A program made the translations under genes and the position numbers. DNA of 64,000 nt from Prosopocoilus inquinatus. Lineage: Eukaryota; Arthropoda; Insecta; Coleoptera; Lucanidae. A model generated the notes under the pieces. That model had not been told where the DNA came from and ran no database searches. It saw nothing but the letters and a program-made list of their open reading frames with translations. Shown here piece after piece: positions 33,301-47,400 of the stretch; the stretch's first letter is position 1; each line of letters opens with the position of its first letter. Location of the stretch: contig CM069871.1 in the NCBI GenBank assembly GCA_036172665.1, forward strand, positions 62,866,713 through 62,930,712. The letters are read 5' to 3'.

Positions 33301-35926
33301 GACCTTCACACTCGATTGGAAAAGAAGTTTTCGCTTTGGAAAAATTGCTGTTTGTGGGGGAATTAAACGTTTCCCTCTCAGGGGAATGACGTTCTCCACT
33401 GGTCATCCAACGGAGAAAACAGCATCGTTCCATCTCTCTCCGTCTCTGAGTAATCGCGATTTTTCTGAAAAAAATTGGCGGAGGCGCCGGGTATGAAATT
33501 AAACAAGCAATATCTCCGGAACGGTTGGAGTTAGGAAGATGCGGTTTTCACTGCTGCGTAGCATTCGGCCAGCTGCATAATACAGATGCAGTTTCGACCT
33601 TCACACTCGATTGGAAAAGAAGTTTTCGCTTTGGAAAAATTGCTGTTTGTGGGGGAATTAAACGTTTCCCTCTCAGGGGAATGACGTTCTCCACTGGTCA
33701 TCCAACGGAGGAAACAGCATCGTTCCATCTCTCTCCGTCTCTGAGTAATCGCGATTTTTCTGAAAAAAATTGGCGGAGGCGCCGGGTATGAAATTAAACA
33801 AGCAATTTCTCCGGAACGGTTGGAGTTAGGAAGATGCGGTTTTCACTGCTGCGTAGCATTCGGCCAGCTGCATAATACAGATGCAGTTTCGACCTTCACA
33901 CTCGATTGGAAAAGAAGTTTTCGCTTTGGAAAAATTGCTGTTTGTGGGGGAATTAAACGTTTCCCTCTCAGGGGAATGACGTTCTCCACTGGTCATCCAA
34001 CGGAGGAAACAGCATCGTTCCATCTCTCTCCGTCTCTGAGTAATAGCGATTTTTCTGAAAGAAATTGGCGGAGGCGCCGGGTATGAATTTAAACAAGCAT
34101 TATCTCCGGAACGGTTGGAGTTAGGAAGATGCGGTTTTCACTGCTGCGTAGCATTCGGCCAGCTGCATAATACAGATGCAGTTTCGACCTTCACACTCGA
34201 TTGGAAAAGAAGTTTTCGCTTTGGAAAAATTGCTGTTTGTGGGGGAATTAAACGTTTCCCTCTCAGGAGAATGACGTTCTCCACTGGTCATCCAACGGAG
34301 GAAACAGCATCGTTCCATCTCTCTCCGTCTCTGAGTAATCGCGATTTTTCTGAAAAAAATTGGCGGAGGCGCCGGGTATGAAATTAAACAAGCAATATCT
34401 CCGGAACGGTTGGAGTTAGGAAGATGCGGTTTTCACTGCTGCGTAGCATTCGGCCAGCTGCATAATACAGATGCAGTTTCGACCTTCACACTCGATTGGA
34501 AAAGAAGTTTTCGCTTTGGAAAAATTGCTGTTTGTGGGGGAATTAAACGTTTCCCTCTCAGGGGAATGACGTTCTCCACTGGTCATCCAACGGAGGAAAC
34601 AGCATCGTTCCATCTCTCTCCGTCTCTGAGTAATAGCGATTTTTCTGAAAGAAATTGGCGGAGGCGCCGGGTATGAATTTAAACAAGCATTATCTCCGGA
34701 ACGGTTGGAGTTAGGAAGACGCGGTTTTCACTGCTGCGTAGCATTCGGCGAGCTGCATAATACAGATGCAGTTTCGACCTTCACACTCGATTGGAAAAGA
34801 AGTTTTCGCTTTGGAAAAATTGCTGTTTGTAGGGGAATTAAACGTTTCCCTCTCAGGGGAATGACGTTCTCCACTGGTCATCCAACGGAGAAAACAGCAT
34901 CGTTCCATCTCTCTCCGTCTCTGAGTAATCGCGATTTTTCTGAAAAAAATTGGCGGAGGCGCCGGGTATGAATTTAAACAAGCAATATCTCCGGAACGGT
35001 TGGAGTTAGGAAGATGCGGTTTTCACTGCTGCGTAGCATTCGGCCAGCTGCATAATACAGATGCAGTTTCGACCTTCACACTCGATTGGAAAAGAAGTTT
35101 TCGCTTTGGAAAAGTTGCTGTTTGTGGGGGAATTAAACGTTTCCCTCTCAGGGGAATGACGTTCTCCACTGGTCATCCAACGGAGAAAACAGCATCGTTT
35201 CATCTCTCTCCGTCTCTGAGTAATCGCGATTTTTCTGAAAAAAATTGGCGGAGGCGCCGGGTATGAATTTAAACAAGCAATATCTCCGGAACGGTTGGAG
35301 TTAGGAAGATGCGGTTTTCACTGCTGCGTAGCATTCGGCCAGCTGCATAATACAGATGCAGTTTCGACCTTCACACTCGATTGGAAAAGAAGTTTTCGCT
35401 TTGGAAAAATTGCTGTTTGTGGAGGAATTAAACGTTTCCCTCTCAGGAGAATGACGTTTTTCCACTGGTCATCCAGCGGAGAAAACAGCATCGTTCCATC
35501 TCTCTCCGTCTCTGAGTTATCCCGATTTTTCTGAAGGAAATTGGCGGAGGCGCCGGGTATGAATTTAAACAAGCATTATCTCCGGAACGGTTGGAGTTAG
35601 GAAGATGTGGTTTTCACTGCTGCGTGTCATTCGACCAGCTGCATAATACAGATGCAGTTTCGACCTTCACACTCGATTGGAAAAGAAGTTTTCGCTTTGG
35701 AAAAATTGCTGTTTGTGGGGGAATTAAACGTTTCCCTCTCAGGGGAATGACGTTCTCCACTGGTCATCCAACGGAGAAAACAGCATCGTTCTATCTCTCT
35801 CCGTCTCTGAGTAATAGCGATTTTTCTGAAAGAAATTGGCGGAGGCGCCGGGTATGAATTTAAACAAGCATTATCTCCGGAACGGTTGGAGTTAGGAAGA
35901 CGCGGTTTTCACTGCTGCGTAGCATT
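30201..35926. repeat. Duplication block B, second copy (partner 17880-23310)
   Basis: This is the second copy of block B, with cassette 4 in the place of cassette 3 and one additional monomer at 33820. At the right end it continues with a different partner: 35886 keeps the GAATTAGACG tail of TAG-bearing monomers, whereas 23270 switches. Confidence 0.84.
30337..30620. repeat. Minisatellite cassette 4 (22 x 12 bp)
   Basis: It is a full-length cassette with the same hairpin and right junction, lying 12321 bp from cassette 3 inside a larger duplication. The one difference I noticed from cassette 3 within the minisatellite is T at 30385 against C at 18064. Confidence 0.93.
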
Positions 35927-38900
35927 CAGCTAGCTGCATAATACAGATGCAGTTTCGACCTTCACACTCGATTGGAAAAGAAGTTTTCGCTTTGGAAAAA
36001 TTGCTGTTTGTGGGGGAATTAGACGTTTCCCTCTCAGGGGAATGACGTTCTCCACTGGTCATCCAACGGAGAAAACAGCATCGTTCCATCTCTCTCCGTC
36101 TCTGAGTAATCGCGATTTTTCTGAAAGAAATTGGCGGAGGCGCCGGGTATGAATTTAAACAAGCATTATCTCCGGAACGGTTGGAGTTAGGAAGATGCGG
36201 TTTTCACTGCTGCGTAGCATTCGGCCAGCTGCATAATACAGATGCAGTTTCGACCTTCACACTCGATTGGAAAAGAAGTTTTCGCTTTGGAAAAATTGCT
36301 GTTTGTGGGGGAATTAAGCGTTTCCCTCTCAGGGGAATGACGTTCTCCACTGGTCATCCAACGGAGAAAACAGCATCGTTCCATCTCTCTCCGTCTCTGA
36401 GTAATCGCGATTTTTCTGAAAGAAATTGGCGGAGGCGCCGGGTATGAATTTAAACAAGCATTATCTCCGGAACGGTTGGAGTTAGGAAGATGCGGTTTTC
36501 ACTGCTCCGTAGCATTCGGCCAGCTGCATAATACAGATGCAGTTTCGACCTTCACACTCGATTGGAAAAGAAGTTTTCGCTTTGGAAAAATTGCTGTTTG
36601 TGGGGGAATTAAACGTTTCCCTCTCAGGGGAATGACGTTCTCCACTGGTCATCCAACGGAGGAAACAGCATCGTTCCATCTCTCTCCGTCTCTGAGTAAT
36701 CGCGATTTTTCTGAAAAAAATTGGCGGAGGCGCCGGGTATGAAATTAAACAAGCAATATCTCAGGAACGGTTGGAGTTAGGAAGATGCGGTTTTCACTGC
36801 TGCGTAGCATTCGGCCAGCTGCATAATACAGATGCAGTTTCGACCTTCACACTCGATTGGAAAGGAAGTTTTCGCTTTGGAAAAATTGCTGTTTGTGGGG
36901 GAATTAAACGTTTCCCTCTCAGGGGAATGACGTTCTCCACTGGTCATCCAACGGAGAAAACAGCATCGTTCCATCTCTCTCCGTCTCTGAGTAATCGCGA
37001 TTTTTCTGAAAAAAATTGGCGGAGGCGCCGGGTATGAAATTAAACAAGCAATATCTCCGGAACGGTTGGAGTTAGGAAGATGTGGTTTTCACTGCTGCGT
37101 AGCATTCGGCCAGCTGCATAATACAGATGCAGTTTCGAAATTCACACTCGATTGGAAAAGAAGTTTTCGTATTGGGGAAATTGCTGTTTGTGGGGGGAAT
37201 TAAACGTTTCCATCTCAGGAGAATGACGTCCTCCACTGGTCATCCAACGGAGAAAACAGCATCGTTCCATCTCTCTCCGTCTCTGAGTAATCGCGATTTT
37301 TCTGAAAAAAATTGGCGGAGGCGCCGGGTATGAAATTAAACAAGCAATTTCTCCGGAACGGTTGGAGTTAGGAAGATGCGGTTTTCACTGCTGCGTAGCA
37401 TTCGGCCAGCTGCATAATACAGATGCAGTTTCGACCTTCACACTCGATTGGAAAAGAAGTTTTCGCTTTGGAAAAATTGCTGTTTGTGGGGGAATTAAAC
37501 GTTTCCCTCTCAGGGGAATGACGTTCTCCACTGGTCATCCAACGGAGGAAACAGCATCGTTCCATCTCTCTCCGTCTCTGAGTAATCGCGATTTTTCTGA
37601 AAAAAATTGGCGGAGGCGCCGGGTATGAAATTAAACAAGCAATTTCTCCGGAACGGTTGGAGTTAGGAAGATGCGGTTTTCACTGCTGCGTAGCATTCGG
37701 CCAGCTGCATAATACAGATGCAGTTTCGACCTTCACACTCGATTGGAAAAGAAGTTTTCGCTTTGGAAAAATTGCTGTTTGTGGGGGAATTAAACGTTTC
37801 CCTCTCAGGGGAATGACGTTCTCCACTGGTCATCCAACGGAGGAAACAGCATCGTTCCATCTCTCTCCGTCTCTGAGTAATAGCGATTTTTCTGAAAGAA
37901 ATTGGCGGAGGCGCCGGGTATGAATTTAAACAAGCATTATCTCCGGAACGGTTGGAGTTAGGAAGATGTGGTTTTCACTGCTGCGTAGCATTCGGCCAGC
38001 TGCATAATACAGATGCAGTTTCGACCTTCACACTCGATTGGAAAAGAAGTTTTCGCTTTGGAAAAATTGCTGTTTGTGGGGGAATTAAACGTTTCCCTCT
38101 CATTAGAATGACGTTTTTCCACTGGTCATCCAGCGGAGAAAACAGCATCGTTCCATCTCTCTCCGTCTCTGAGTTATCCCGATTTTTCTGAAGGAAATTG
38201 GCGGAGGCGCCGGGTATGAATTTAAACAAGCATTATCTCCGGAACGGTTGGAGTTAGGAAGATGTGGTTTTCACTGCTGCGTGTCATTCGACCAGCTGCA
38301 TAATACAGATGCAGTTTCGACCTTCACACTCGATTGGAAAAGAAGTTCTCGCTTTGGAAAAATTGCTGTTTGTGGGGGAATTAAACGTTTCCCTCTCAGG
38401 GGAATGACGTTCTCCACTGGTCATCCAACGGAGAAAACAGCATCGTTCCATCTCTCTCCGTCTCTGAGTAATCGCGATTTTTCTGAAAAAAATTGGCGGA
38501 GGCGCCGGGTATGAATTTAAACAAGCAATATCTCCGGAACGGTTGGAGTTAGGAAGATGCGGTTTTCACTGCTGCGTAGCATTCGGCCAGCTGCATAATA
38601 CAGATGCAGTTTCGACCTTCACACTCGATTGGAAAAGAAGTTTTCGCTTTGGAAAAATTGCTGTTTGTGGAGGAATTAAACGTTTCCCTCTCAGGAGAAT
38701 GACGTTTTTCCACTGGTCATCCAGCGGAGAAAACAGCATCGTTCCATCTCTCTCCGTCTCTGAGTTATCCCGATTTTTCTGAAGGAAATTGGCGGAGGCG
38801 CCGGGTATGAATTTAAACAAGCATTATCTCCGGAACGGTTGGAGTTAGGAAGATGTGGTTTTCACTGCTGCGTGTCATTCGACCAGCTGCATAATACAGA

Positions 38901-41900
38901 TGCAGTTTCGACCTTCACACTCGATTGGAAAAGAAGTTTTCGCTTTGGAAAAATTGCTGTTTGTGGGGGAATTAAACGTTTCCCTCTCAGGGGAATGACG
39001 TTCTCCACTGGTCATCCAACGGAGGAAACAGCATCGTTCCATCTCTCTCCGTCTCTGAGTAATAGCGATTTTTCTGAAAGAAATTGGCGGAGGCGCCGGG
39101 TATGAATTTAAACAAGCATTATCTCCGGAACGGTTGGAGTTAGGAAGATGTGGTTTTCACTGCTGCGTAGCATTCGGCCAGCTGCATAATACAGATGCAG
39201 TTTCGACCTTCACACTCGATTGGAAAAGAAGTTTTCGCTTTGGAAAAATTGCTGTTTGTGGAGGAATTAAACGTTTCCCTCTCATTAGAATGACGTTTTT
39301 CCACTGGTCATCCAGCGGAGAAAACAGCATCGTTCCATCTCTCTCCGTCTCTGAGTTATCCCGATTTTTCTGAAGGAAATTGGCGGAGGCGCCGGGTATG
39401 AATTTAAACAAGCATTATCTCCGGAACGGTTGGAGTTAGGAAGATGTGGTTTTCACTGCTGCGTGTCATTCGACCAGCTGCATAATACAGATGCAGTTTC
39501 GACCTTCACACTCGATTGGAAAAGAAGTTCTCGCTTTGGAAAAATTGCTGTTTGTGGGGGAATTAAACGTTTCCCTCTCAGGGGAATGACGTTCTCCACT
39601 GGTCATCCAACGGAGAAAACAGCATCGTTTCATCTCTCTCCGTCTCTGAGTAATCGCGATTTTTCTGAAAAAAATTGGCGGAGGCGCCGGGTATGAATTT
39701 AAACAAGCAATATCTCCGGAACGGTTGGAGTTAGGAAGATGCGGTTTTCACTGCTGCGTAGCATTCGGCCAGCTGCATAATACAGATGCAGTTTCGACCT
39801 TCACACTCGATTGGAAAAGAAGTTTTCGCTTTGGAAAAATTGCTGTTTGTGGAGGAATTAAACGTTTCCCTCTCAGGAGAATGACGTTTTTCCACTGGTC
39901 ATCCAGCGGAGAAAACAGCATCGTTCCATCTCTCTCCGTCTCTGAGTTATCCCGATTTTTCTGAAGGAAATTGGCGGAGGCGCCGGGTATGAATTTAAAC
40001 AAGCATTATCTCCGGAACGGTTGGATTTAGGAAGATGTGGTTTTCACTGCTGCGTGTCATTCGACCAGCTGCATAATACAGATGCAGTTTCGACCTTCAC
40101 ACTCGATTGGAAAAGAAGTTTTCGCTTTGGAAAAATTGCTGTTTGTGGGGGAATTAAACGTTTCCCTCTCAGGGGAATGACGTTCTCCACTGGTCATCCA
40201 ACGGAGAAAACAGCATCGTTCTATCTCTCTCCGTCTCTGAGTAATAGCGATTTTTCTGAAAGAAATTGGCGGAGGCGCCGGGTATGAATTTAAACAAGCA
40301 TTATCTCCGGAACGGTTGGAGTTAGGAAGACGCGGTTTTCACTGCTGCGTAGCATTCAGCTAGCTGCATAATACAGATGCAGTTTCGACCTTCACACTCG
40401 ATTGGAAAAGAAGTTTTCGCTTTGGAAAAATTGCTGTTTGTGGGGGAATTAGACGTTTCCCTCTCAGGGGAATGACGTTCTCCACTGGTCATCCAACGGA
40501 GAAAACAGCATCGTTCCATCTCTCTCCGTCTCTGAGTAATCGCGATTTTTCTGAAAGAAATTGGCGGAGGCGCCGGGTATGAATTTAAACAAGCATTATC
40601 TCCGGAACGGTTGGAGTTAGGAAGATGCGGTTTTCACTGCTGCGTAGCATTCGGCCAGCTGCATAATACAGATGCAGTTTCGACCTTCACACTCGATTGG
40701 AAAAGAAGTTTTCGCTTTGGAAAAATTGCTGTTTGTGGGGGAATTAAGCGTTTCCCTCTCAGGGGAATGACGTTCTCCACTGGTCATCCAACGGAGAAAA
40801 CAGCATCGTTCCATCTCTCTCCGTCTCTGAGTAATCGCGATTTTTCTGAAAGAAATTGGCGGAGGCGCCGGGTATGAATTTAAACAAGCATTATCTCCGG
40901 AACGGTTGGAGTTAGGAAGATGCGGTTTTCACTGCTCCGTAGCATTCGGCCAGCTGCATAATACAGATGCAGTTTCGACCTTCACACTCGATTGGAAAAG
41001 AAGTTTTCGCTTTGGAAAAATTGCTGTTTGTGGGGGAATTAAACGTTTCCCTCTCAGGGGAATGACGTTCTCCACTGGTCATCCAACGGAGGAAACAGCA
41101 TCGTTCCATCTCTCTCCGTCTCTGAGTAATCGCGATTTTTCTGAAAAAAATTGGCGGAGGCGCCGGGTATGAAATTAAACAAGCAATATCTCAGGAACGG
41201 TTGGAGTTAGGAAGATGCGGTTTTCACTGCTGCGTAGCATTCGGCCAGCTGCATAATACAGATGCAGTTTCGACCTTCACACTCGATTGGAAAGGAAGTT
41301 TTCGCTTTGGAAAAATTGCTGTTTGTGGGGGAATTAAACGTTTCCCTCTCAGGGGAATGACGTTCTCCACTGGTCATCCAACGGAGAAAACAGCATCGTT
41401 CCATCTCTCTCCGTCTCTGAGTAATCGCGATTTTTCTGAAAAAAATTGGCGGAGGCGCCGGGTATGAAATTAAACAAGCAATATCTCCGGAACGGTTGGA
41501 GTTAGGAAGATGTGGTTTTCACTGCTGCGTAGCATTCGGCCAGCTGCATAATACAGATGCAGTTTCGAAATTCACACTCGATTGGAAAAGAAGTTTTCGT
41601 ATTGGGGAAATTGCTGTTTGTGGGGGGAATTAAACGTTTCCATCTCAGGAGAATGACGTCCTCCACTGGTCATCCAACGGAGAAAACAGCATCGTTCCAT
41701 CTCTCTCCGTCTCTGAGTAATCGCGATTTTTCTGAAAAAAATTGGCGGAGGCGCCGGGTATGAAATTAAACAAGCAATTTCTCCGGAACGGTTGGAGTTA
41801 GGAAGATGCGGTTTTCACTGCTGCGTAGCATTCGGCCAGCTGCATAATACAGATGCAGTTTCGACCTTCACACTCGATTGGAAAAGAAGTTTTCGCTTTG

Positions 41901-44135
41901 GAAAAATTGCTGTTTGTGGGGGAATTAAACGTTTCCCTCTCAGGGGAATGACGTTCTCCACTGGTCATCCAACGGAGGAAACAGCATCGTTCCATCTCTC
42001 TCCGTCTCTGAGTAATCGCGATTTTTCTGAAAAAAATTGGCGGAGGCGCCGGGTATGAAATTAAACAAGCAATTTCTCCGGAACGGTTGGAGTTAGGAAG
42101 ATGCGGTTTTCACTGCTGCGTAGCATTCGGCCAGCTGCATAATACAGATGCAGTTTCGACCTTCACACTCGATTGGAAAAGAAGTTTTCGCTTTGGAAAA
42201 ATTGCTGTTTGTGGGGGAATTAAACGTTTCCCTCTCAGGGGAATGACGTTCTCCACTGGTCATCCAACGGAGGAAACAGCATCGTTCCATCTCTCTCCGT
42301 CTCTGAGTAATAGCGATTTTTCTGAAAGAAATTGGCGGAGGCGCCGGGTATGAATTTAAACAAGCATTATCTCCGGAACGGTTGGAGTTAGGAAGATGTG
42401 GTTTTCACTGCTGCGTAGCATTCGGCCAGCTGCATAATACAGATGCAGTTTCGACCTTCACACTCGATTGGAAAAGAAGTTTTCGCTTTGGAAAAATTGC
42501 TGTTTGTGGAGGAATTAAACGTTTCCCTCTCATTAGAATGACGTTTTTCCACTGGTCATCCAGCGGAGAAAACAGCATCGTTCCATCTCTCTCCGTCTCT
42601 GAGTTATCCCGATTTTTCTGAAGGAAATTGGCGGAGGCGCCGGGTATGAATTTAAACAAGCATTATCTCCGGAACGGTTGGAGTTAGGAAGATGTGGTTT
42701 TCACTGCTGCGTGTCATTCGACCAGCTGCATAATACAGATGCAGTTTCGACCTTCACACTCGATTGGAAAAGAAGTTCTCGCTTTGGAAAAATTGCTGTT
42801 TGTGGGGGAATTAAACGTTTCCCTCTCAGGGGAATGACGTTCTCCACTGGTCATCCAACGGAGAAAACAGCATCGTTCCATCTCTCTCCGTCTCTGAGTA
42901 ATCGCGATTTTTCTGAAAGAAATTGGCGGAGGCGCCGGGTATGAATTTAAACAAGCATTATCTCCGAAACGGTTGGAGTTAGGAAGATGCGGTTTTCACT
43001 GCTGCGTAGCATTCGGCCAGCTGCATAATACAGATGCAGTTTCGACCTTCACACTCGATTGGAAAAGAAGTTTTCGCTTTGGAAAAATTGCTGTTTGTGG
43101 GGGAATTAAGCGTTTCCCTCTCAGGGGAATGACGTTCTCCACTGGTCATCTAACGGAGAAAACAGCATCGTTCCATCTCTCTCCGTCTCTGAGTAATAGC
43201 GATTTTTCTGAAAGAAATTGGCGGAGGCGCCGGGTATGAATTTAAACAAGCATTATCTCCGGAACGGTTGGAGTTAGGAAGATGCGGTTTTCACTGCTAC
43301 GTAGCATTCGGCCAGCTGCATAATACAGATGCAGTTTCGACCTTCACACTCGATTGGAAAAGAAGTTTTCGCTTTGGAAAAATTGCTGTTTGTGGGGGAA
43401 TTAAACGTTTCCCTCTCAGGGGAATGACGTTCTCCACTGGTCATCCAACGGAGGAAACAGCATCGTTCCATCTCTCTCCGTCTCTGAGTAATCGCGATTT
43501 TTCTGAAAAAAATTGGCGGAGGCGCCGGGTATGAAATTAAACAAGCAATATCTCCGGAACGGTTGGAGTTAGGAAGATGCGGTTTTCACTGCTGCGTAGC
43601 ATTCGGCCAGCTGCATAATACAGATGCAGTTTCGACCTTCACACTCGATTGGAAAAGAAGTTTTCGCTTTGGAAAAATTGCTGTTTGTGGGGGAATTAAA
43701 CGTTTCCCTCTCAGGGGAATGACGTTCTCCACTGGTCATCCAACGGAGGAAACAGCATCGTTCCATCTCTCTCCGTCTCTGAGTAATCGCGATTTTTCTG
43801 AAAGAAATTGGCGGAGGCGCCGGGTATGAATTTAAACAAGCATTATCTCCGGAACGGTTGGAGTTAGGAAGATGCGGTTTTCACTGCTGCGTAGCATTCG
43901 GCCAGCTGCATAATACAGATGCAGTTTCGACCTTCACACTCGATAGGAAAAGAAGTTTTCGCTTTGGATAAATTGCTGTTTGTGGGGGAATTAAACGTTT
44001 CCCTCTCAGGAGAATGACGTTCTCCACTGGTCATCTAACGGAGAAAACAGCATCGTTCTATCTCTCTCTGTCTATGAATAATCGCGATTTTACTGAAAGA
44101 AATTGGCGGAGGCGCCGGGTATGAATTTAAACAAG
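30621..44135. repeat. Canonical monomer segment 4
   Basis: About 45 monomers, the longest cassette-free stretch. Its left part duplicates 18.3-23.3 kb. From 35591 it is dominated by the extra-T/GTGTCATTCGACC dimer (dimers start at 35295, 37952, 38543, 39134, 39725 and 42382) with nested 1182-bp and 4430-bp duplications. G6 monomers lie at 37066 and 41496, and TAG-bearing monomers at 35886 and 40316. The final monomer (43858) has GGATAAATTG and the cassette-linked 3' haplotype. No gene seen. Confidence 0.92.
35591..42930. repeat. Nested duplication: 35591-38500 repeated as 40021-42930
   Basis: The offset is 4430 bp: 15 monomers, five of them 296 bp. Inside it, monomers 37952, 38248, 38543 and 38839 recur as 39134, 39430, 39725 and 40021 (1182 bp apart). 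The private change CTCATTAGAATG marks 37952, 39134 and 42382; the private change GTTCTCGC marks 38248, 39430 and 42678. Monomer 40021 is unique in starting TTGGATTTAGG. Confidence 0.85.
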
Positions 44136-44419
44136 ATATTGCTTGTTTAAATTTTTGCACGAACACTCGCATGAGCACTCGCACGAACATTCGCACGAGC
44201 ACTCGCACGAGCACTTTTACGAGCATTCGCACGAGAACTCGCACGAGCACTCACACGAACATTCGCACGAGCACTTGCACGAACATTCTCACGAGCACTT
44301 GCACGAACACCCGCACGAGCACTCGCACGAGCACTCGCATGAGCACTCGCACGAGCAATCGCATGAACATTCGCACGAGCACTCGCACGAGCACGAGCAC
44401 TGGCACAAACATTCGCACG
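44136..44419. repeat. Minisatellite cassette 5 (22 x 12 bp)
   Basis: It is a full-length cassette with the same junctions. One TCTTACGAG copy reads TTTTACGAG here (about 44215). The downstream monomer has ATATAGATGCATTTTCGC, as after the 17-copy cassettes, which links it to that lineage although it keeps all 22 copies. Confidence 0.93.
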
Positions 44420-47400
44420 AGCTGCATAATATAGATGCATTTTCGCTCTTCACACTCGATAGGAAAAGAAGTTTTCGCTTTGGAAAAATTGCTGTTTGTG
44501 GGGGAATTAAACGTTTCCCTCTCAGGGGAATGACGTTCTCCACTGGTCATCCAACGGAGAAAACAGCATCGTTCCATCTCTCTCCGTCTCTGAGTAATAG
44601 CGATTTTTCTGAAAGAAATTGGCGGAGGCGCCGGGTATGAATTTTAACAAGCATTATCTCCGGAACGGTTGGAGTTAGGAAGATGCGGTTTTCACTGCTG
44701 CGTAGCATTCGGCCAGCTGCATAATACAGATGCAGTTTCGACCTTCACACTCGATTGGAAAAGAAGTTTTCGCTTTGGAAAAATTGCTGTTTGTGGGGGA
44801 ATTAAACGTTTCCCTCTCAGGGGAATGACGTTCTCCACTGGTCATCCAACGGAGAAAACAGCATCGTTCCATCTCTCTCCGTCTCTGAGTAATCGCGATT
44901 TTTCTGAAAAAAATTGGCGGAGGCGCCGGGTATGAAATTAAACAAGCAATATCTCCGGAACGGTTGGAGTTAGGAAGATGCGGTTTTCACTGCTGCGTAG
45001 CATTCGGCCAGCTGCATAATACAGATGCAGTTTCGACCTTCACACTCGATTGGAAAAGAAGTTTTCGCTTTGGAAAAATTGCTGTTTGTGGGGGAATTAA
45101 ACGTTTCCCTCTCAGGGGAATGACGTTCTCCACTGGTCATCCAACGGAGAAAACAGCATCGTTCCATCTCTCTCCGTCTCTGAGTAATCGCGATTTTTCT
45201 GAAAAAAATTGGCGGAGGCGCCGGGTATGAAATTAAACAAGCAATATCTCCGGAACGGTTGGAGTTAGGAAGATGCGGTTTTCACTGCTGCGTAGCATTC
45301 GGCCAGCTGCATAATACAGATGCAGTTTCGACCTTCACACTCGATTGGAAAAGAAGTTTTCGCTTTGGAAAAATTGCTGTTTGTGGGGGAATTAAGCGTT
45401 TCCCTCTCAGGGGAATGACGTTCTCCACTGGTCATCCAACGGAGAAAACAGCATCGTTCTATCTCTCTCCGTCTCTGAGTAATCGCGATTTTTCTGAAAG
45501 AAATTGGCGGAGGCGCCGGGTATGAATTTAAACAAGCATTATCTCCGGAACGGTTGGAGTTAGGAAGATGCGGTTTTCACTGCTACGTAGCATTCGGCCA
45601 GCTGCATAATACAGATGCAGTTTCGACCTTCACACTCGATTGGAAAAGAAGTTTTCGCTTTGGAAAAATTGCTGTTTGTGGGGGAATTAAACGTTTCCCT
45701 CTCAGGGGAATGACGTTCTCCACTGGTCATCCAACGGAGGAAACAGCATCGTTCCATCTCTCTCCGTCTCTGAGTAATCGCGATTTTTCTGAAAAAAATT
45801 GGCGGAGGCGCCGGGTATGAATTTAAACAAGCAATATCTCCGGAACGGTTGGAGTTAGGAAGATGCGGTTTTCACTGCTGCGTAGCATTCGGCCAGCTGC
45901 ATAATACAGATGCAGTTTCGACCTTCACACTCGATTGGAAAGGAAGATTTCGCTTTGGAAAAATTGCTGTTTGTGGGGGAATTAAACGTTTCCCTCTCAG
46001 GGGAATGACGTTCTCCACTGGTCATCCAACGGAGGAAACAGCATCGTTCCATCTCTCTCCGTCTCTGAGTAATCGCGATTTTTCTGAAAAAAATTGGCGG
46101 AGGCGCCGGGTATGAAATTAAACAAGCAATATCTCCGGAACGGTTGGAGTTAGGAAGATGCGGTTTTCACTGCTGCGTAGCATTCGGCCAGCTGCATAAT
46201 ACAGATGCAGTTTCGACCTTCACACTCGATTGGAAAAGAAGTTTTCGCTTTGGAAAAATTGCTGTTTGTGGGGGAATTAAACGTTTCCCTCTCAGGGGAA
46301 TGACGTTCTCCACTGGTCATCCAACGGAGGAAACAGCATCGTTCCATCTCTCTCCGTCTCTGAGTAATCGCGATTTTTCTGAAAAAAATTGGCGGAGGCG
46401 CCGGGTATGAATTTAAACAAGCAATATCTCCGGAACGGTTGGAGTTAGGAAGATGCGGTTTTCACTGCTGCGTAGCATTCGGCCAGCTGCATAATACAGA
46501 TGCAGTTTCGACCTTCACACTCGATTGGAAAAGAAGTTTTCGCTTTGGAAAAATTGCTGTTTGTGGGGGAATTAAACGTTTCCCTCTCAGGGGAATGACG
46601 TTCTCCACTGGTCATCCAACGGAGGAAACAGCATCGTTCCATCTCTCTCCGTCTCTGAGTAATCGCGATTTTTCTGAAAAAAATTGGCGGAGGCGCCGGG
46701 TATGAAATTAAACAAGCAATATCTCCGGAACGGTTGGAGTTAGGAAGATGCGGTTTTCACTGCTGCGTAGCATTCGGCCAGCTGCATAATACAGATGCAG
46801 TTTCGACCTTCACACTCGATTGGAAAAGAAGTTTTCGCTTTGGAAAAATTGCTGTTTGTGGGGGAATTAAACGTTTCCCTCTCAGGGGAATGACGTTCTC
46901 CACTGGTCATCCAACGGAGGAAACAGCATCGTTCCATCTCTCTCCGTCTCTGAGTAATCGCGATTTTTCTGAAAAAAATTGGCGGAGGCGCCGGGTATGA
47001 ATTTAAACAAGCATTATCTCCGGAACGGTTGGAGTTAGGAAGACGCGGTTTTCACTGCTGCGTAGCATTCGGCGAGCTGCATAATACAGATGCAGTTTCG
47101 ACCTTCACACTCGATTGGAAAAGAAGTTTTCGCTTTGGAAAAATTGCTGTTTGTGGGGGAATTAAGCGTTTCCCTCTCAGGGGAATGACGTTCTCCACTG
47201 GTCATCCAACGGAGAAAACAGCATCGTTCCATCTCTCTCCGTCTCTGAGTAATAGCGATTTTTCTGAAAGAAATTGGCGGAGGCGCCGGGTATGAATTTA
47301 AACAAGCATTATCTCCGGAACGGTTGGAGTTAGGAAGATGCGGTTTTCAATGCTGCGTAGCATTCGGCCAGCTGCATAATACAGATGCAGTTTCGACCTT

